Positions 11,333 to 24,994 of a stretch of DNA of 64,000 nucleotides are shown in pieces; the first letter of the stretch is position 1, and each line of letters starts with the position of its first letter. The notes beneath the pieces are model-generated. The model was not told where the DNA came from. It saw nothing but the letters and a program-made list of their open reading frames with translations, and did not search any database. This stretch comes from Pagrus major (lineage: Eukaryota > Chordata > Actinopteri > Spariformes > Sparidae): positions 9,376,664-9,440,663 of the forward strand of contig NC_133220.1 of NCBI RefSeq assembly GCF_040436345.1. The letters run 5' to 3'. The position numbers were made by a program, and so were the translations under genes.

Positions 11333-11799
11333 ATTGAGGGTCCACGGGGAGGATGTGAGCTGCGCTGCAGCCACGTCCCCCTTCACACTGAGATTAAAGT
11401 GGTGAAATGTAAAGAGGAGGAGGGAGAGGGAGGCAGAGAGGGGGAGACAGAGATCGTGCATACTTTATTCAGCCAGTGTGGTTTGGAAAAATAACATTAA
11501 GATCCAAACTGCACAATATATATCTGACATGTTGTAAATACATTGCTGCTGTGTGCCACAGAAACATCAGAGACTATACAAAAATGGTTAGGGGGGGACG
11601 GGCAGGGCTGGATTAAATGTGCAGATTACTCTGGGCAGACTGGGCAGACTGCCACATGATTATTATTATACTCGTGAATTTAATTTGGTATATATTTAAA
11701 CTAATCTCTTAATGTTTCGGTATTCAAACGCAATTTGCTAGTCGTAAAAAAAAAGGAGCATAGAAAACATTGTGTATGTTTAAAGATAAATGAATAAAT

Positions 11800-12431
11800 G
11801 AGGGCTGTTAAGCGATTAAAAAAAATAATCTGAATAAATACAAGCTTTGTGATTAATTAATCGGAATAATCGCACATACCAGTAAATGCCGTAAGCATTT
11901 AAAAATAGTCCAGTGCAAATGTATTCTGGTAGATGAGTGAATCAATGAATAAATGGGCATCCTAAGCTTAATCAAAAAACTCTTGCCTGCATAAATTGCA
12001 CAAAATGGTGCTCCTATCAATAGTGAAATGTGTAGTGAGCATTTTGTACGCGTGCGCTGGTGTGTCCACGTTGCTGTCGGTGGTGACTTTCCCCTTTAAA
12101 CACACCAACTCCTTTGGCTCACAACTGTGTGAGCCAAAGGACCCAAGAAGAAGCCGGAAAATGCAGAGCTTCCAAGCAAACCAATTGGGGTCCACATCGC
12201 TGCAACCTGCAGTTACATTTCTAGGGAGGTGCATGTCAGGCTATGGCGTAAGCGAAGGCATGCACCTATGCAGAGGCTATGCTCAGCAGCGTTTAGTGAT
12301 CTGCTTCCATCATGTTTACAAAGCCGCCACCAAGGGGCATCATAGAGCGCAATTAATCTGCATTATTTTTTGATCGCATGATTTTTTTTCAGGATTAATT
12401 AATCAAAGTTGACATTATATTGACAGCCCTA
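11800..12431. mobile_element. hAT-like non-autonomous element with an internal perfect hairpin
   Basis: The left end AGGGCTGTTAAGCGATTAAA and the right end, read inverted as AGGGCTGTCAATATAATG, form diverged inverted repeats. They are followed by GATTAATTAATC-type blocks on both sides. This end structure is common for hAT-type MITEs in fish. Flanking AATAAAT on both sides could be the target duplication. No transposase frame is present. Confidence 0.6.
12110..12141. repeat. Perfect 14-bp inverted repeat
   Basis: TCCTTTGGCTCACA, a four-base loop, then the exact complement TGTGAGCCAAAGGA. It lies inside the hAT-like element. Confidence 0.9.
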
Positions 12432-12448
12432 AAATAAATATAAAAACA

Positions 12449-12549
12449 TTAAAGGTCGAATTCATAAGAAAGTTGATATTTGAGTCTTATCATACTGAAG
12501 TTGGGAATGAGATTTCAAAAATCGACTTTCTTACAAACTCGACCTTTAA
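12449..12549. mobile_element. Snap-back palindromic miniature element, ~101 bp
   Basis: The left arm begins TTAAAGGTCGA and the right arm ends TCGACCTTTAA. The arms pair over about 40 bases with a few mismatches (AAGAAAGTTGATATTTGAG against its inverted partner). It sits 17 bases beyond the hAT-like element. A longer relative is at 24,402-24,551. Confidence 0.65.
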
Positions 12550-15500
12550 AGTAAAGTTTTATACCAGAGATTCTTGTAGATTTTTGAATTTTGAAAACAT
12601 TTTGAAATGAAAATTTCAGGTAGGCAGTTCTTTTCTCCTCCGTCGGGGCCCCCTAGTGGCAATAAGGCTCAGTGCCTAGAATGCCTATGCCTAGGTCCTG
12701 CACAAGGGACGGGGTCAGGAAGGGGGAGAGAGGGAGTTATGTATTATTAATTTTTTCTCAAGGGATGTTCGTCTGTACTATACAGACAGAGACAGACAGA
12801 TAGATCGGGGAGCACTGGAAAAACAAAGAAACGGAAAAGAGAAGAAATCAGTGGGGAATGTGATGGTGAGTTTGTTGGAACTGCAGCAGCATGCAGATGT
12901 TTGAAAACAGGAAAAACGGGAAAAGAAGCACTGTCAAATTGCACAGGTGCATTTGTAAATTAAACAAATTAATTCATACTGCAGCAGCCTCTATTCAGCC
13001 AAGCTACAAATTAATGGAGGCTTCAAAACACACAGCATTTTCGCATCTTGTTTGCAAAGTCATATGAAGACGATAAGTGGTCTTATCTGTAATGTAGGCG
13101 CAATTAAACCAAACAAAACCATAATTAAAGCCGGTACTCGTTATAGTTCTTAATAAACCCATCTGAGACTTCCTCTTTGTATGATGATGAGATATTTCCA
13201 TCAGGTTGACACGGGTGATGTCACTCAAGTTGTTTTAAACAGAGCCGTCACACAGTTGTTTGTGTTTTAAAAAATGAATATGAATCATAAGCACGGTGGT
13301 ATCACACAGATTTGAATAAACAGCAGGGGATAATTTTCCTCAGAGGTGCCAGCCTGCAGTAGATGCTGCGTTAACTACTAAATGAAACATTACTATAGCA
13401 AAATAAATACTTTATATGGCTGTCAGTCAATATGTGTTCACAGTGTTGAACTTATGGCACATATAGCAACTTAAAGTATGTATGCTTGTGTTACACAAAG
13501 AATTTCAGTTGTCAGTTATGGGGAAAACTTGCCGCTGTAACTTGAACTACCAAAACTAATAAAAGAGAGATTCTGAGATTTTTGGAAACAATGACGAGTG
13601 TTTGAGTTTGTATGATGACAGAACGGATCGCTCATAGCTGTATAAAAAGTGTACGAAGACTTGAAATCATGCGACCAAAATGATTTGAAATTTTGGATGG
13701 TCATTAATAACGAATTCATTATAAAGCAAATATGAGTATGATTAAATAAAGGCTTGTACTAAAAACAGTAAAAAAAATAATCCCTTATGTTAAATACAAT
13801 CATTAAAATTTAAAATATGGCCAAAATTTGAAGGTCACTCCAATCAAATACTGAAAACAGTGTTTAGAGCCACAATATTTTCACATCTAACTCAGTGAAT
13901 TGAGGATTTGTTTCTACAAAACAGGTTATTCTGGGATGACAAAGCAAGAGGGTTCAGGTGAGTTTTAGTTTGCTTCTGTGAAATCTGAATAGAGTGTTTT
14001 GCAAGATATAACAAGGCAATTTAGATCGTCTTTGTTCAGTAAGAGAGAGAAACTTTCACAGGGAATTCAGAAGGTGTATAGTCAATTTTTTTTATTTCCT
14101 TTCTGAAAACTTTCATTTTGACTTTTATCTTTTTAATTGTTGAGCTTGTGAAAAGTAGCAAAACGTCTCTATAAAAGTTGACGGTTGCCACGTTTTGCTA
14201 CGTAGTTTTCTACTTCCTCTTTTCTATACTTCTTTTAAGGAATCATTACCAAATGAGTAGCTGTGAGCATCGCATTATCAACACTGCAGTATCTATCCGC
14301 CCATCCTTCTTTTGCACTGCAGATACTCAGACACAGCAAATATGTGTGTCGATTTCTCAACAAAAAACAAAGCTTTGTTTGTATAAAGTGAAACCAAATC
14401 AAATGTTCTGGAGCTGTAAAGTAGAAGTTGATTTTAATCTGCTCTTCAGGGAAATTCAAACCACAGTGTGATGTATATACGCTCCTGCAGTAGTGTCAAT
14501 CTGCAGCTCACCACATGCTGCTGGAACAGTTTCTGAAGACCACAGAGATGTTTGATTGTACCTGCTTCCTGGAAAACATTTTTTTTTTTTCTTTGTTCAG
14601 TGCAGTTTTCTCTTGCAACCCTGATCTTTTGTCTGATTACACAAGGTAAACATGGTAGAAAATGTTTTTGCTTCTGTATGTCGCTGCAGACAAATAAACA
14701 TGACATCAATGAAAAACCTCCACAAACCACAATAGTCATACAGTACACCCGACCTTCAGTCTGGCTGAAATTCATTGACGCTGAGCTCTCGACTGATACG
14801 GATCTTTTGTCCTCTCTTTTTCACGGCAAAGGGTAAATGCAAATGCACCAATTCAGAAGCACCTATTCATCCCTCACACTTTATAACGTTTTGAAAGTCA
14901 GAATTTGCATTAATCTGCCCTGTCAACATTTAAGTGTTCGCAAGAGATGTAAATATAAGTTCTGCATTTCTGAGTGTATAATTATTCAGGCTGCATCGTT
15001 ATCCAGCTAAGAGTGAAATGACCTACTTATTTCAAAGCCATTCTCTTCTCAAAGACTATTACTTTTTTAAGTGATACACAGGAAGTGGCGATGCTCATTA
15101 GTATTCATTGCTGGTATGGCTCTCCACATATTGTGTGATAAGTATATAACACATTTCTTATCCACAGTCTGTTTTCTCACAGTGCACACCATCTAAAACA
15201 CTCAGCTACGCACCCCCTGCTGTTTTTATTTATTTGTGTAGTCAGTGTTACAGACCTCCCTCCGAGATATTTGTCTTGTTACAAATCTAGACTGTTTATT
15301 TCTCGTCTTAATTTGCTTAAATGAATGACAACCAGGAATATTGGTATCCTACTTAATGCCGGGGAAACATTTTGTTTCCGCCTTTTGTTGTGTAATCCTT
15401 TAAAATCCCTGTTGTAAACAAATATGGGATTTGGAAGATGCAACAAAGTATATCCACGGTATCTGGCAGATATTCTTCTCCAGATTGACTTCCAATCCTG

Positions 15501-17549
15501 CTCAAAATTCAGGATGAAGTCAACGCCGTCACAGCAAATGATAATTGACGTTTGGTCACGATCAGAGCTGCCCATATGTGCAAGACAGGGTGTAGCAACT
15601 CAAGAGAGCCAGCGTGGACTTATCAGGGTCGCGCCTCAAAGTCCACAAGTTCCTGAGTGTGGACATTTGGATCGGGCCTACATACTGCAACAAACAAACT
15701 TTTGAAAGAGAAGAGACAACAGAAATCTCGGTCAAGATAGTGACTCTTTATGGGGATTCGTTGAACTGGAGGGGGGGACCTGTTTTGAGAGGTCTGACCA
15801 CCTGCATTGTGAGTCCAGCAGAGCCAGGCTGGATAATGAACCATTTAAAAGAGCCCCTCAAACTGTAAAGCAAGTCACTGACATATTATCACCTTTAAGG
15901 TTGATATGATGAGTTTCTTAGCAAAGAGTTGACATCATTATGCAATAAAAATTCTGGTTGTAGCCACCAGGAGATTTTCATTTTAGCTCTTTTTGGTCTC
16001 GAAAAAAAACCTCTGAGGGGAAAATGTGACTCTCTATCTGCTCCATACTCTCCTCTTGTGTCATATATTGCTTTACACTTCCTGTCTTTGTATTTTTTAC
16101 ACCTGTTTTCTGTGTCCACCTGTGTCTCATTAGTTAATTAGTTGGTCTGTTTCCCTCTTCTCCCTAGTCCTACATTCTCTGCGTGTGTTCCTTGTGTCAT
16201 CACAGTGTCTCGGTTTATGCTCTTAGATTCTCGTCAGCTTTTATTTTGTTGCCGTTCTTTTTTGTTCTTTGGATTTCTGCAACCTGCCCGCCATCTGTCC
16301 TGTATTTCGGTCTGTTTTACAAAATCCTGACACCAGCTTGTCACCTGTCTAACGTTTGGTGTGAGCGCGTAGTGTACAGCAGGTTTTTAGAGCCGTTTTT
16401 CATGACAAAAAGCTGCCTGCAATGGTTGAAAATGACACTGTGAGAGCAGTGTAAGTGAACCAAGACACAGAGCTGGATGTTTGATGTAACGCTCAATAAA
16501 GCTGCAGAGTTTGATGATTTTAATCTGTAGGTTCGTCACGATAAGCGACCCAGTTCACGTACAAGCAGTCTTGTACAATCATTTTAAGGTTGGTCTTGTT
16601 CTATTACCTGATCTTGAGACTCTCCCTCGTCTCGTTTGAAGATGTTCACTAGTTCAGTTCTATGTACTTTTATGATGTGTGTGTCTAAATGCATATGTGT
16701 TCAATCTAATAACTTTCGGTGCCAAGTCATTTTTCTGAATAATAACATTGAACACCACGCACAAAGCTTTACGCTCACCACACGAGAGTACGGACGATGA
16801 CGTTTGTCTGCAGCAAGACTTGAAATTCAAAAAACGGAACTGAGCAAGTACAACAAGAATCAGGCAACTCGCTGAGCTGAGCAATTACAGATTCAATGGG
16901 TATTCAGGGCAACCTTGAGAAATCACGACAATTTTGAGATAGAAGAAGTCGTTTCTAGCCTTTGATAAACACTGAGTCACTGCAAATGGGGGAGGTGTTG
17001 TTAAAGAAAGGAAACACGACAAAAGAAACCAAAAAATCCATCCTTCTTTGATCAATACGGCATTATTGAATGACTGCTTCCTTTTGACGTTAATAATTTT
17101 GTTTTATAACCTGTTTTCTTTTTGAAGTTTTTCATCAGGCCAACGGAATTGTGTAAGATAGTCAAAAAAGTAAGTGTAGTCGATTCATTTCATTCAACAT
17201 TCAAGTTTAACATGAGAAGGACTCTGTACCACAAAAGCTGCAGCCAAAACCTCTGTCTTCAACTCCTCCTGTCACCTAATCAGCAACTCCTTCACAGCTC
17301 GGTCACACACAAACAACGCTGCAGCAGCCGACTCAACACTCCATGTCCAACGCCTCCACAAGAACGCAAAATACACGACTTTGCTGTGTGATATGAGTTA
17401 ATGTGGTATAAAATGATTCCCCTCGATCAGCTAAGTCACATATTTAGCCTCACTATCCTGAATTATAAGTTGCTTTGTTTTTTGTTTTTTTTGCTTTAAA
17501 ATACATTTTTTATTAATCCTTCATTGACTCGTTAAATAGAAGGTATTTA
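12550..17549. other. Intergenic, no supported gene
   Basis: AT-rich DNA with only short frames. A possible exon-like stretch near 14,601-14,645 is discussed among the rejected items. No complete transposon was delimited. Confidence 0.45.
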
Positions 17550-17870
17550 TCAGCCCGTGTCCAGAATAAAATGTTGGCAAAGCCATTGTACACTTCTACA
17601 AACCACAGATATGTTACATTTTTACATTTGCAGGTATTTTTTAACGAGACCTCAGGACTTTTCTGGCTGTGTCTGTGGCGACAGAGGCAGACATTGTGTT
17701 TGTGGTGACAAAACCACCTTAGTTGTTGTACCTAAACATAACCATCTTGCAAAAATTGAAATGTAAAGAAATGAAAAGTTTCAACACCCATTACGAAACG
17801 TACAAATGTAACATACTGGTGGTTTGCAAAAATATAGAATGCCAACAATCACTCTGACAATTGGGTTGAC
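17550..17870. mobile_element. MITE family Y, full copy with ~65-bp terminal inverted repeats
   Basis: The left end, read inverted, gives ATGTAACATATCTGTGGTTT and then CAATGGC and ATTCTGGACA. The right end reads ATGTAACATACTGGTGGTTT and then GAATGCC and CTCTGACA. The core holds TGTGTTTGTGGTGACAAAAC and CCTAAACATAACC. The length of about 320 bp and the lack of a frame fit a MITE. Relatives: 9,640-9,893; 22,628-22,995; 26,150-26,850; 54,423-54,772. Confidence 0.65.
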
Positions 17871-19410
17871 ATTCAGCCATAAATAAATGTCATCGTCTAT
17901 CAGCAAGAAGTTGCCTGTGTGTGTTATTTAAAACAGAAGACAAAGGTCGAACAGGATATCGAACAGGATTACATTTCCCACGAGACTGATCAGTTTAATG
18001 GTTAATTTGGTTTGTTTTCTTGGGATTAAGGTGGGACCCCAATTCAAAGTAGTGATACCACAACATGGATCAGTATTTGAAACATCCACCACTGACAAAA
18101 GTGTTGAAAAATGTTAAGTTATTCTTGCCTGAGTTCGCCAACAGAGGGCACAGTAGGTTCAGGTTGTGACAATGACTGAACACACCTCCAGAGTGAACAC
18201 AAAGTAATGTGTGTGTGTGTGTGCATGACTTCATTATAACCACATTTATTTTAATACAGCATATTTCAGCTAGGAAGTTGTCGAGTCCAACAGTTAATTA
18301 TAGTACAGAGTTTTATATCTAACACTGTGGAAAGTTAGGCAACATTACATTCCCTAAAGTCTGTGGACACCACACACTGTTTTAGTCTGTGGCTGTTGTC
18401 CTCTGAGTTTAAATTAAAGCTGTACTAATCAATATTTTGACGCTAACAAGGGAAATAACGTATGTGAGTGAATGTCAGCGGATGAGTTGCTCACGTCTCC
18501 ACAGGGCCTGTTTCAGCTCAGCTTTCTTGTGTTTTTCTGTCACAAAACTTTACTTTTTTGGTTCAGTTTCACCGCTATCCGCAGCAACTGTTTTCAGGGG
18601 GGGAAACAAGCTCAGATAAACTCATCATATGCTGCCTGTTGAGGTCCAAGCAGCAGACAGACACTGTCGAGCTCGTGAGTATTCAGCAGCTAGAGAGCCA
18701 GATATTTCCCTCAGGCGTTGGTGGAGAGCAAAACATAGTTTAAGGAAAGTGGAGAGGACTTAAATTCATTAAATTGCGTGTCTGTTGGAGAAACAATTAA
18801 GCATTGATGCCACAGCATACAAGGAGCGGTTCCAACTTTGCTTGAGTTTAGTCCCATCTTTTTTCAACATGAAAACATCCCAGTGAACAAAGTCCAAGTC
18901 CATTAACAAATGGCTTTCCCAGTTTGGTGTGGAAGAAGTCCTTTGGGCTGCACAGACCCCCGGCTTCACAGCCAACAAACAATTTTTGAGATGAAATGAA
19001 ATGTTGAGGCCCTGCAGCCTTCCCAAAAAGAGAGGAGGCTTTTACAGCAGAAAATGAATAACCATGCTTTTGGAATGAGATAGTCATCAATCACATACGG
19101 CTGCAACGCTCAGGCATCCACATACTTTTGGCCACGCGGTGTGTACAGCTTGTTTAGATGCTACTCGGCATCAAAAAAATGTCACGGTTACATCTAGACT
19201 GTCAGAAAAGTGTCCTTCAAGAGTTGTTCTGACTGAGGCAGCGCAGGTGGTGCTGAGCTCAGGTGCAGCAAAAATCTGTACTCCCTTGACACATTGAACA
19301 TCCAAGATACACTTCATGTAGAGCACATGGTGAGAGCTGTAAGATGCTCAATAATTTTAAAACCTAACAGCTATTTCTTTCCAGATGAGCAGTACAAAGT
19401 GGAGCACCAC

Positions 19411-19439
19411 AGAAGAAGAAGAAGAAGAAGAAGAAGAAG
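19411..19439 (+). repeat. (GAA)n microsatellite
   Basis: About nine consecutive AGA/GAA trinucleotides on the plus strand. Confidence 0.9.
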
Positions 19440-21229
19440 TGTGTGAGTGGTTCGTCATTGAAGGCTTTGGTCATTCTAAGGTGAGACATTGTGCTATACA
19501 AGTGTCAGAGATGTTCTATTAACTGCACTCAACAAGGTTTGAGATGAACGCTGACACATATTCCCCCCCCCCCCCTTCCTCTTAGCATAACCACAGCTGG
19601 AGATTATTACAATACAGTCTGATGTACCTGAGTGCGCCCTGTGAGAAGTTTCAGCAGGATACTCGGGCTCCGGTCCTGTCGGCTCATATTCAGCGTCTCA
19701 CCTTCGACTCACTACTGCTCACGGATGATTAAATAAAACCTATTTCTTGAGAAGATTGGTGTGATCTTGTTCCTGAACCATGATTATGATGCCCAGAGCC
19801 CAAGGGCTTCGTAAGAGTACAGTGCAAATGCAGGAAATGTAGCCTACTTTTATTACAGCCAAATAATGTAATTGGTGTCGTAAAATGGCATTTGTTTTGT
19901 TTAAGACATCTGGTGTATGTGTCCCAGTAGGCTACCATAATTAAGGCTAAGAAAGCCTCCAAGTTTATAACCCTTTCTTGAAAAACATAATAGAATTTAT
20001 GGTCTACAGCACATTAAATATTTATTTTAACAAACTGGAGAAAGTGCATCGCCCAGTTTTCCCCTACGAATGCTTCCCCACGATACACTGAAGAGACATC
20101 AGGGCTGTTCACCTTACATAATGTACCTTTCGCAGGGAGTTCCTCTTATCTAAACCATATGAACATATTTGGCCTTTCACTACTCGACTGTTTTCACATG
20201 TGTCCTCGATAAGGGTCGGAGATGTAACACCAGAGACATGAATCAAACGGGGCTGAGCTCTTTGCTTTGAGGTGATGATTTACAGAGAAACAATCAGGAT
20301 CGTCTGCCTGAAAATAAAATGATCTGTATGCACAGATCCCCATTGTGCGGAGTATGTTTTGTTCCCTCAATAAAAACCGCTTGTGCCGGTGATTGTATCA
20401 CATGAGAACGGGGCACGATTTATGCAGAGCGGTGCCGCCGTCAGCTCACACATAATACCTCGACCTTGACATCAAAGGCTTAAACAGCTTTAGTGCCATT
20501 TCATTTTTTAAAGGCCAACCATCTGAGATAAACTTTGGTCCATGCAGCTGTTGTTTCATTGTATGTGTGGTCGGTAACCAGGGCAACGCAGGACACACTG
20601 CTCGACCATTACTAAATGTAATCATTCATATACTGATCTTTTATGGGTCGACGTACTAACCGCAAAAAACATGAATGCAAACGATTCACTTGGAACGGAT
20701 GTTTGAACTGATTTCACCTTTTTTAAGTATTTTACCGTCATAACGTCAGTGAGGGTTTTTGCACTGCTCACTTTTGTTATTTCATTGTTTCATTATGACT
20801 TCATTGAAAAGTACTATATAAATAAAAACGTATTATCTGTTTATTTATTTGATATAATAATCACAAACAGCGACCTCAGCACCCAGCCTCGCAGCCTTGA
20901 TTAATCTGTTATGTGTGAAGACAAGACAATTACTTGTTTTTGTTAATATACGTACAATAAAAAAGGTGAAAACAATTACAGCCAAATGAAAATATCTAAT
21001 TAGAAACAAAAGAAATTATTTGCTTGGCTGCAAACAGCTTGAAACTGATAATGAACACACAGGCCTTTGAACTCGCTTCACTTTGATTGGCTTTTTATCT
21101 TTTTGTTGTGTACGCTATAAATGTTTTTTTTAATATCTCCCACTGCATATGTTGCAAATGAAGATAACGATGCTGATGATGATGGTATGATGAAATCTGT
21201 TTGTTGGACTTTACCACTTCTTACTTATT

Positions 21230-21343
21230 GACCTCCTCCTCCTCCTTCTTCTTCTTCTCCTCCTTCTTCTTCTTCTTCATCTTCTTCTTCTTCGTCTCCT
21301 CCTCCTTCTTCTTCTTCTTCATCTTCTTCTTCTTCATTTTTTC
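21230..21343 (+). repeat. Pyrimidine-only CTT/CTC tract with internal duplication
   Basis: Over 100 bases almost free of purines, built from CCT and CTT triplets. A block of about 45 bases ending in CTTCATCTTCTTCTTCTTC occurs twice in a row. Such mirror-like polypyrimidine runs can form triplex DNA. Confidence 0.9.
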
Positions 21344-22627
21344 CCTAATAGGTATTTGATATAGCTGTAATGGGCAGACTGACATTGCCATCCACAGACA
21401 CGGATCATAAAATTCATCGTAGTCTTCTACATATCTTTTTAATCACATTCCTTTGGCAGATGCTTTGGGAGTCATTGGGAGCATTTTAGGATTCAGCGTT
21501 GTGCTCAAGGACACTTTGATGGACAGCAGGAGCTCAGGGAGGAAACCTTGAAATGTACTTTCAACCCGGAGCTACAGCCACTCTTGAAAGGAAAGGTCTA
21601 AAATCTGATTAGTCCATAATTAGATTCCTCCACTCATTTCAGATCCATCCCAGTCTGTTGAAATGTCAATTCATCAGACAATATTTCTCCTGTAGTTGAA
21701 GGAATGAGATGGAATAATCTGTTTTTAATCACACTGTCAGGACAGAGTGTTATCATGTTTTCATTGCTCAGTTTCATTTTTTCATGCTTTACAACTTGTT
21801 TGGGTCGCTCACATTAGCCAGCTGAGGACCTAATGGGTTGACTTTTGTACTGACTGATAATTAGAGGCAATACAATCTTGAAAATAATCAAGATGGTAGG
21901 TGCGGTGGCCTGCTATGTCTGTCTGCATCGTGTGAAGTGCTGTCCTGCCTCTTGCTACTTCTTGCTAGTTGTTTGAATGACTTATGGAGCACCCGAAGCA
22001 GATTCTTACAACTTAGCATCAAGAAATATACAAACAGGACACTGCAGTGTGTGCATGTGATGTACGTGCAGCTGGACACTTTTAATCAATGCAGCTAGAT
22101 AATAAGTTACTTCACTTGGTCGGATAAAACATTGCTCTAATTGTTTTGTACAAGGCATTTACTGGCACAACTTTTTAATAGATAACATAACTTGAACAGC
22201 GACTTAAAATGCAGAAGGGTCCTCCGTGTCTCTGGGGAAATCATGTTTCCTCAAGTAACACGACCCTGTGACAAGATCAAGAAAATCATAAAAACTCTAT
22301 AAAACAGTTTTAGCAGACACTGCACTCATTTAGTTAAACATTATCAGCGTTGTGAATGAGGCAGAATCAAAACAAAGTCACGTGACTGTGGATATATCCT
22401 GTATTTCTAAGATTTCGAATGTAGCTTTTCCCAAACTTTTCAGCATATAACATTGAAGTTTCGAGATTAAAGGATGAAATGTTGGCAGTGCTGATGTTTA
22501 CATGTGTTAAAGTCATAGGCTACGTTCCATATTGACATTTCTAATGTGAAATCGTGTCGCATTCACATTATATGCTTATGACCTAACTTTCATATCTGGA
22601 AAATGTTCAGTTTTCAATTTTATGTTG

Positions 22628-22995
22628 TAGTTTGGTTTGGTTTAGACACAAAAACTTCATGGTTAGGGTTAGGAAAAGATCATGTTTTGGCCTAAAACAC
22701 CTCTTTCGGTTCCCACAAACACGGCTGTATCTGTCTATCTTGTTACAAATATCAGTTTCTTGTCGCCACAAAATACGTCTAGAAACTGTCAGGTCTCCTT
22801 AAAAATATCCAGTGGTTTCATGCTTACAAATGTTGAACACAGTCTTGAATTGCGTTCACTAGCTGTAACTCCACCACCAGCCCCTCTCACCCCCTGACAT
22901 GAAGGTCAGCTCATATACATCCAATGAGAACTTGATATGACACGTATTAATTTTAACATACCTGTGATTTGCAGAAATGTTAACTGCCATCATGT
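22628..22995 (+). repeat. MITE family Y copy
   Basis: Carries the core GGTTAGGGTTAGGAAAAG, then ATCATGTTTTGGCCTAAAAC, CCACAAACACGGCTG and a final TGTGATTTGCAGAAATG. A 71-residue open frame inside it is repeat sequence, not a gene. Confidence 0.55.
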
Positions 22996-24401
22996 TACTT
23001 TGCCAAATGGGCTGCACAAACCCGAGCAGGTGTCCAAAACCTGACTAGACTCCACAGGATCAGTCATCACAAATTAAATTCAAACTATTTTCTATCACGA
23101 TATGGAGATGGCGCACAATCTCAGTGTAACTTTTATTATATGTTAATGTTAACATTATTAGAAAGTTGTCAAGTATCATGATGACTGTTATAAATCATCA
23201 AAATAAGAGACATTACAAGAGATATACTTTCAAGAAGAAAGTACAATAAACAGGCTTCAGTCTCAAACTTTTCTGTTTTTACTCACATATATTGTATTTT
23301 TACGTTTCTAGGGAGGTGTAAGGGGAACGCAAAGCGATGGGAACAGTAGCAGTAGATACAACGCTAATCAGTATGACGTCCAGCCTGCAGGTGAAATAAA
23401 CAAGGATGATTTATTGGTGAGGATTAACTCAGCCGAGCGTAAATCTGACACTGATAAATCTCCACAAGTTCAGTCTGCAGGAACTGGAGGAGCCATCTGT
23501 GTCAATTTATGGCTTTGTAACCAAAGCCGCCACTGTTAGCCCTTGTCTTATAAACAGCAAAGCGTGAGACTTATGATAAGTGATGAGATTCACAGAGAGA
23601 CACAGTCAATATTTTATGCCATGATCAGACTTTAAAGTGTGTAGACGACAGGTTGGTAGCAAAATCCTTGAACATTTGGTTATCTGTTGAGCAGAATATA
23701 TTAACAAAAGTGATTTTGTACGTTTTCCCTGAATCCTAAAGTTTATATTATATATTTGTTTCTAAAAAAGTGAGGGTTGGTAAATTATCATAGAAGCATT
23801 TTTTGTTATATATTTGTAGAAAATCTTTGAACATCCCAAGAGCAATAAATAAATCAAGTTCTCTGACAAATAAAAGAAAAAGATTCAATATCTGTGGCTG
23901 TTGCAGGCCTCTAATAAGCTCACCTAATCATCTCATTCTGGCAGTATGAAAACACTGAACAGGTGGATTAATTGCTAAAGCTAGTAGCGAGCTAGTCACA
24001 CAAGAATGGCAGAGAAAGTGCAGCCAAAGTTTCCAAATACTAACATACTGTAGCTATATCAGCCATTTCCTTACATGTGAGTGAGACATGAGGTAGTTGG
24101 ATATGTTTAGCAATGATAACGATGAGCTGCGTTCACAGAACACAGCCCTTGATCCGGGTAATTATGGATACCACTGGTTTTCTTGCAAGCCTTGCCTTAT
24201 TCCACCTCTGATTGGTTGCCTTCGTTGGTTGCTTTCTCTTCGCTTGACTCAAACTGTTAACTCATAGTAAAGTGTGATTTTGTCTGTTTTTCTTGCGGAT
24301 CTGCTACAGTGGTTTATGAGTTGTAGTTGCCCCAGTAAACACACCGACCTCTTCGGCCTGCCTAGTCTGCTGTTGCTCCTCTCAGGGTCACTAAGCGTCC
24401 A

Positions 24402-24551
24402 GAGCACAATTTGTCAGAAAAGCTGATTTTTGAGTCTTATTCCGAACTCGTCAAATAATGATACATTGGGATGGCGGCCGGCCCGACCTACAATACGTCA
24501 GTATTGTTGGGAATGAGACTCAAAAATCAACTTTTCTTACAAATAGCACCT
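24402..24551. mobile_element. Snap-back palindromic miniature element, ~150 bp
   Basis: The left arm contains CAGAAAAGCTGATTTTTGAG and TCTTATTCC. The right arm is its inverted copy (GGGAATGAGACTCAAAAATC). The arms of about 43 bases flank a 62-base centre. The arm sequence is related to that of the element at 12,449. Confidence 0.6.
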
Positions 24552-24994
24552 TTTAAGATCATGGACTTTTTTCCCAAGTGGTCTGGCCTTTCAGTGTGTA
24601 GTTGCTGTATGAGAGAAGTTCATTATATCTTTATTGGCTGTTTGACTTGGATGATTGGTCCACTTTACAGCTTTAGACAGTTAAGTGTCCTGAAGCCTCA
24701 GATAAGAAGAGTTTACACGTGGCAAAATGGAGACGCCTTTATTAGGTTTGTGCCTGACATTTAGTGAGTTTATACATCAAACACACAGATCTGATGATCA
24801 TATAATAACTCTGAGATGAAATTGAATGTCAAATTTTCCCACACAATTATGTTTGTTTAAAAGGGTTATCACATTTTGGGTTTTATGCTTTGTTTGCTTT
24901 CTTTCCAAGAGTCAGATGAGAAAATAAACACCACTCACTGTACAATTAAAATAAAACTTGCATGAAGACTGTAAAACAGAAGGAAATAGCTGTG

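Larger units (their letters stand above)
17871..22627. other. Intergenic, no supported gene
   Basis: No exon with family similarity. It contains a (GT)n run near 18,208-18,222, a (GAA)n run near 19,411-19,439, a poly-C run near 19,563-19,576 and the long pyrimidine tract listed separately. Confidence 0.45.

Noticed and set aside
11138-11461. Overlapping open frames on both strands in the GA-rich tract
   Set aside because: They result from simple-sequence DNA; their composition is Ser/Leu or Glu/Arg repeats.
14601-14645. Possible signal-peptide exon (FSLATLIFCLITQ) between a TTTGTTCAG acceptor and a GTAAAC donor
   Set aside because: Too short, the donor is weak, and no partner exon was found nearby.
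22682-22897. 71-residue open frame
   Set aside because: It lies wholly in a MITE family Y copy and a similar frame appears antisense in another copy.
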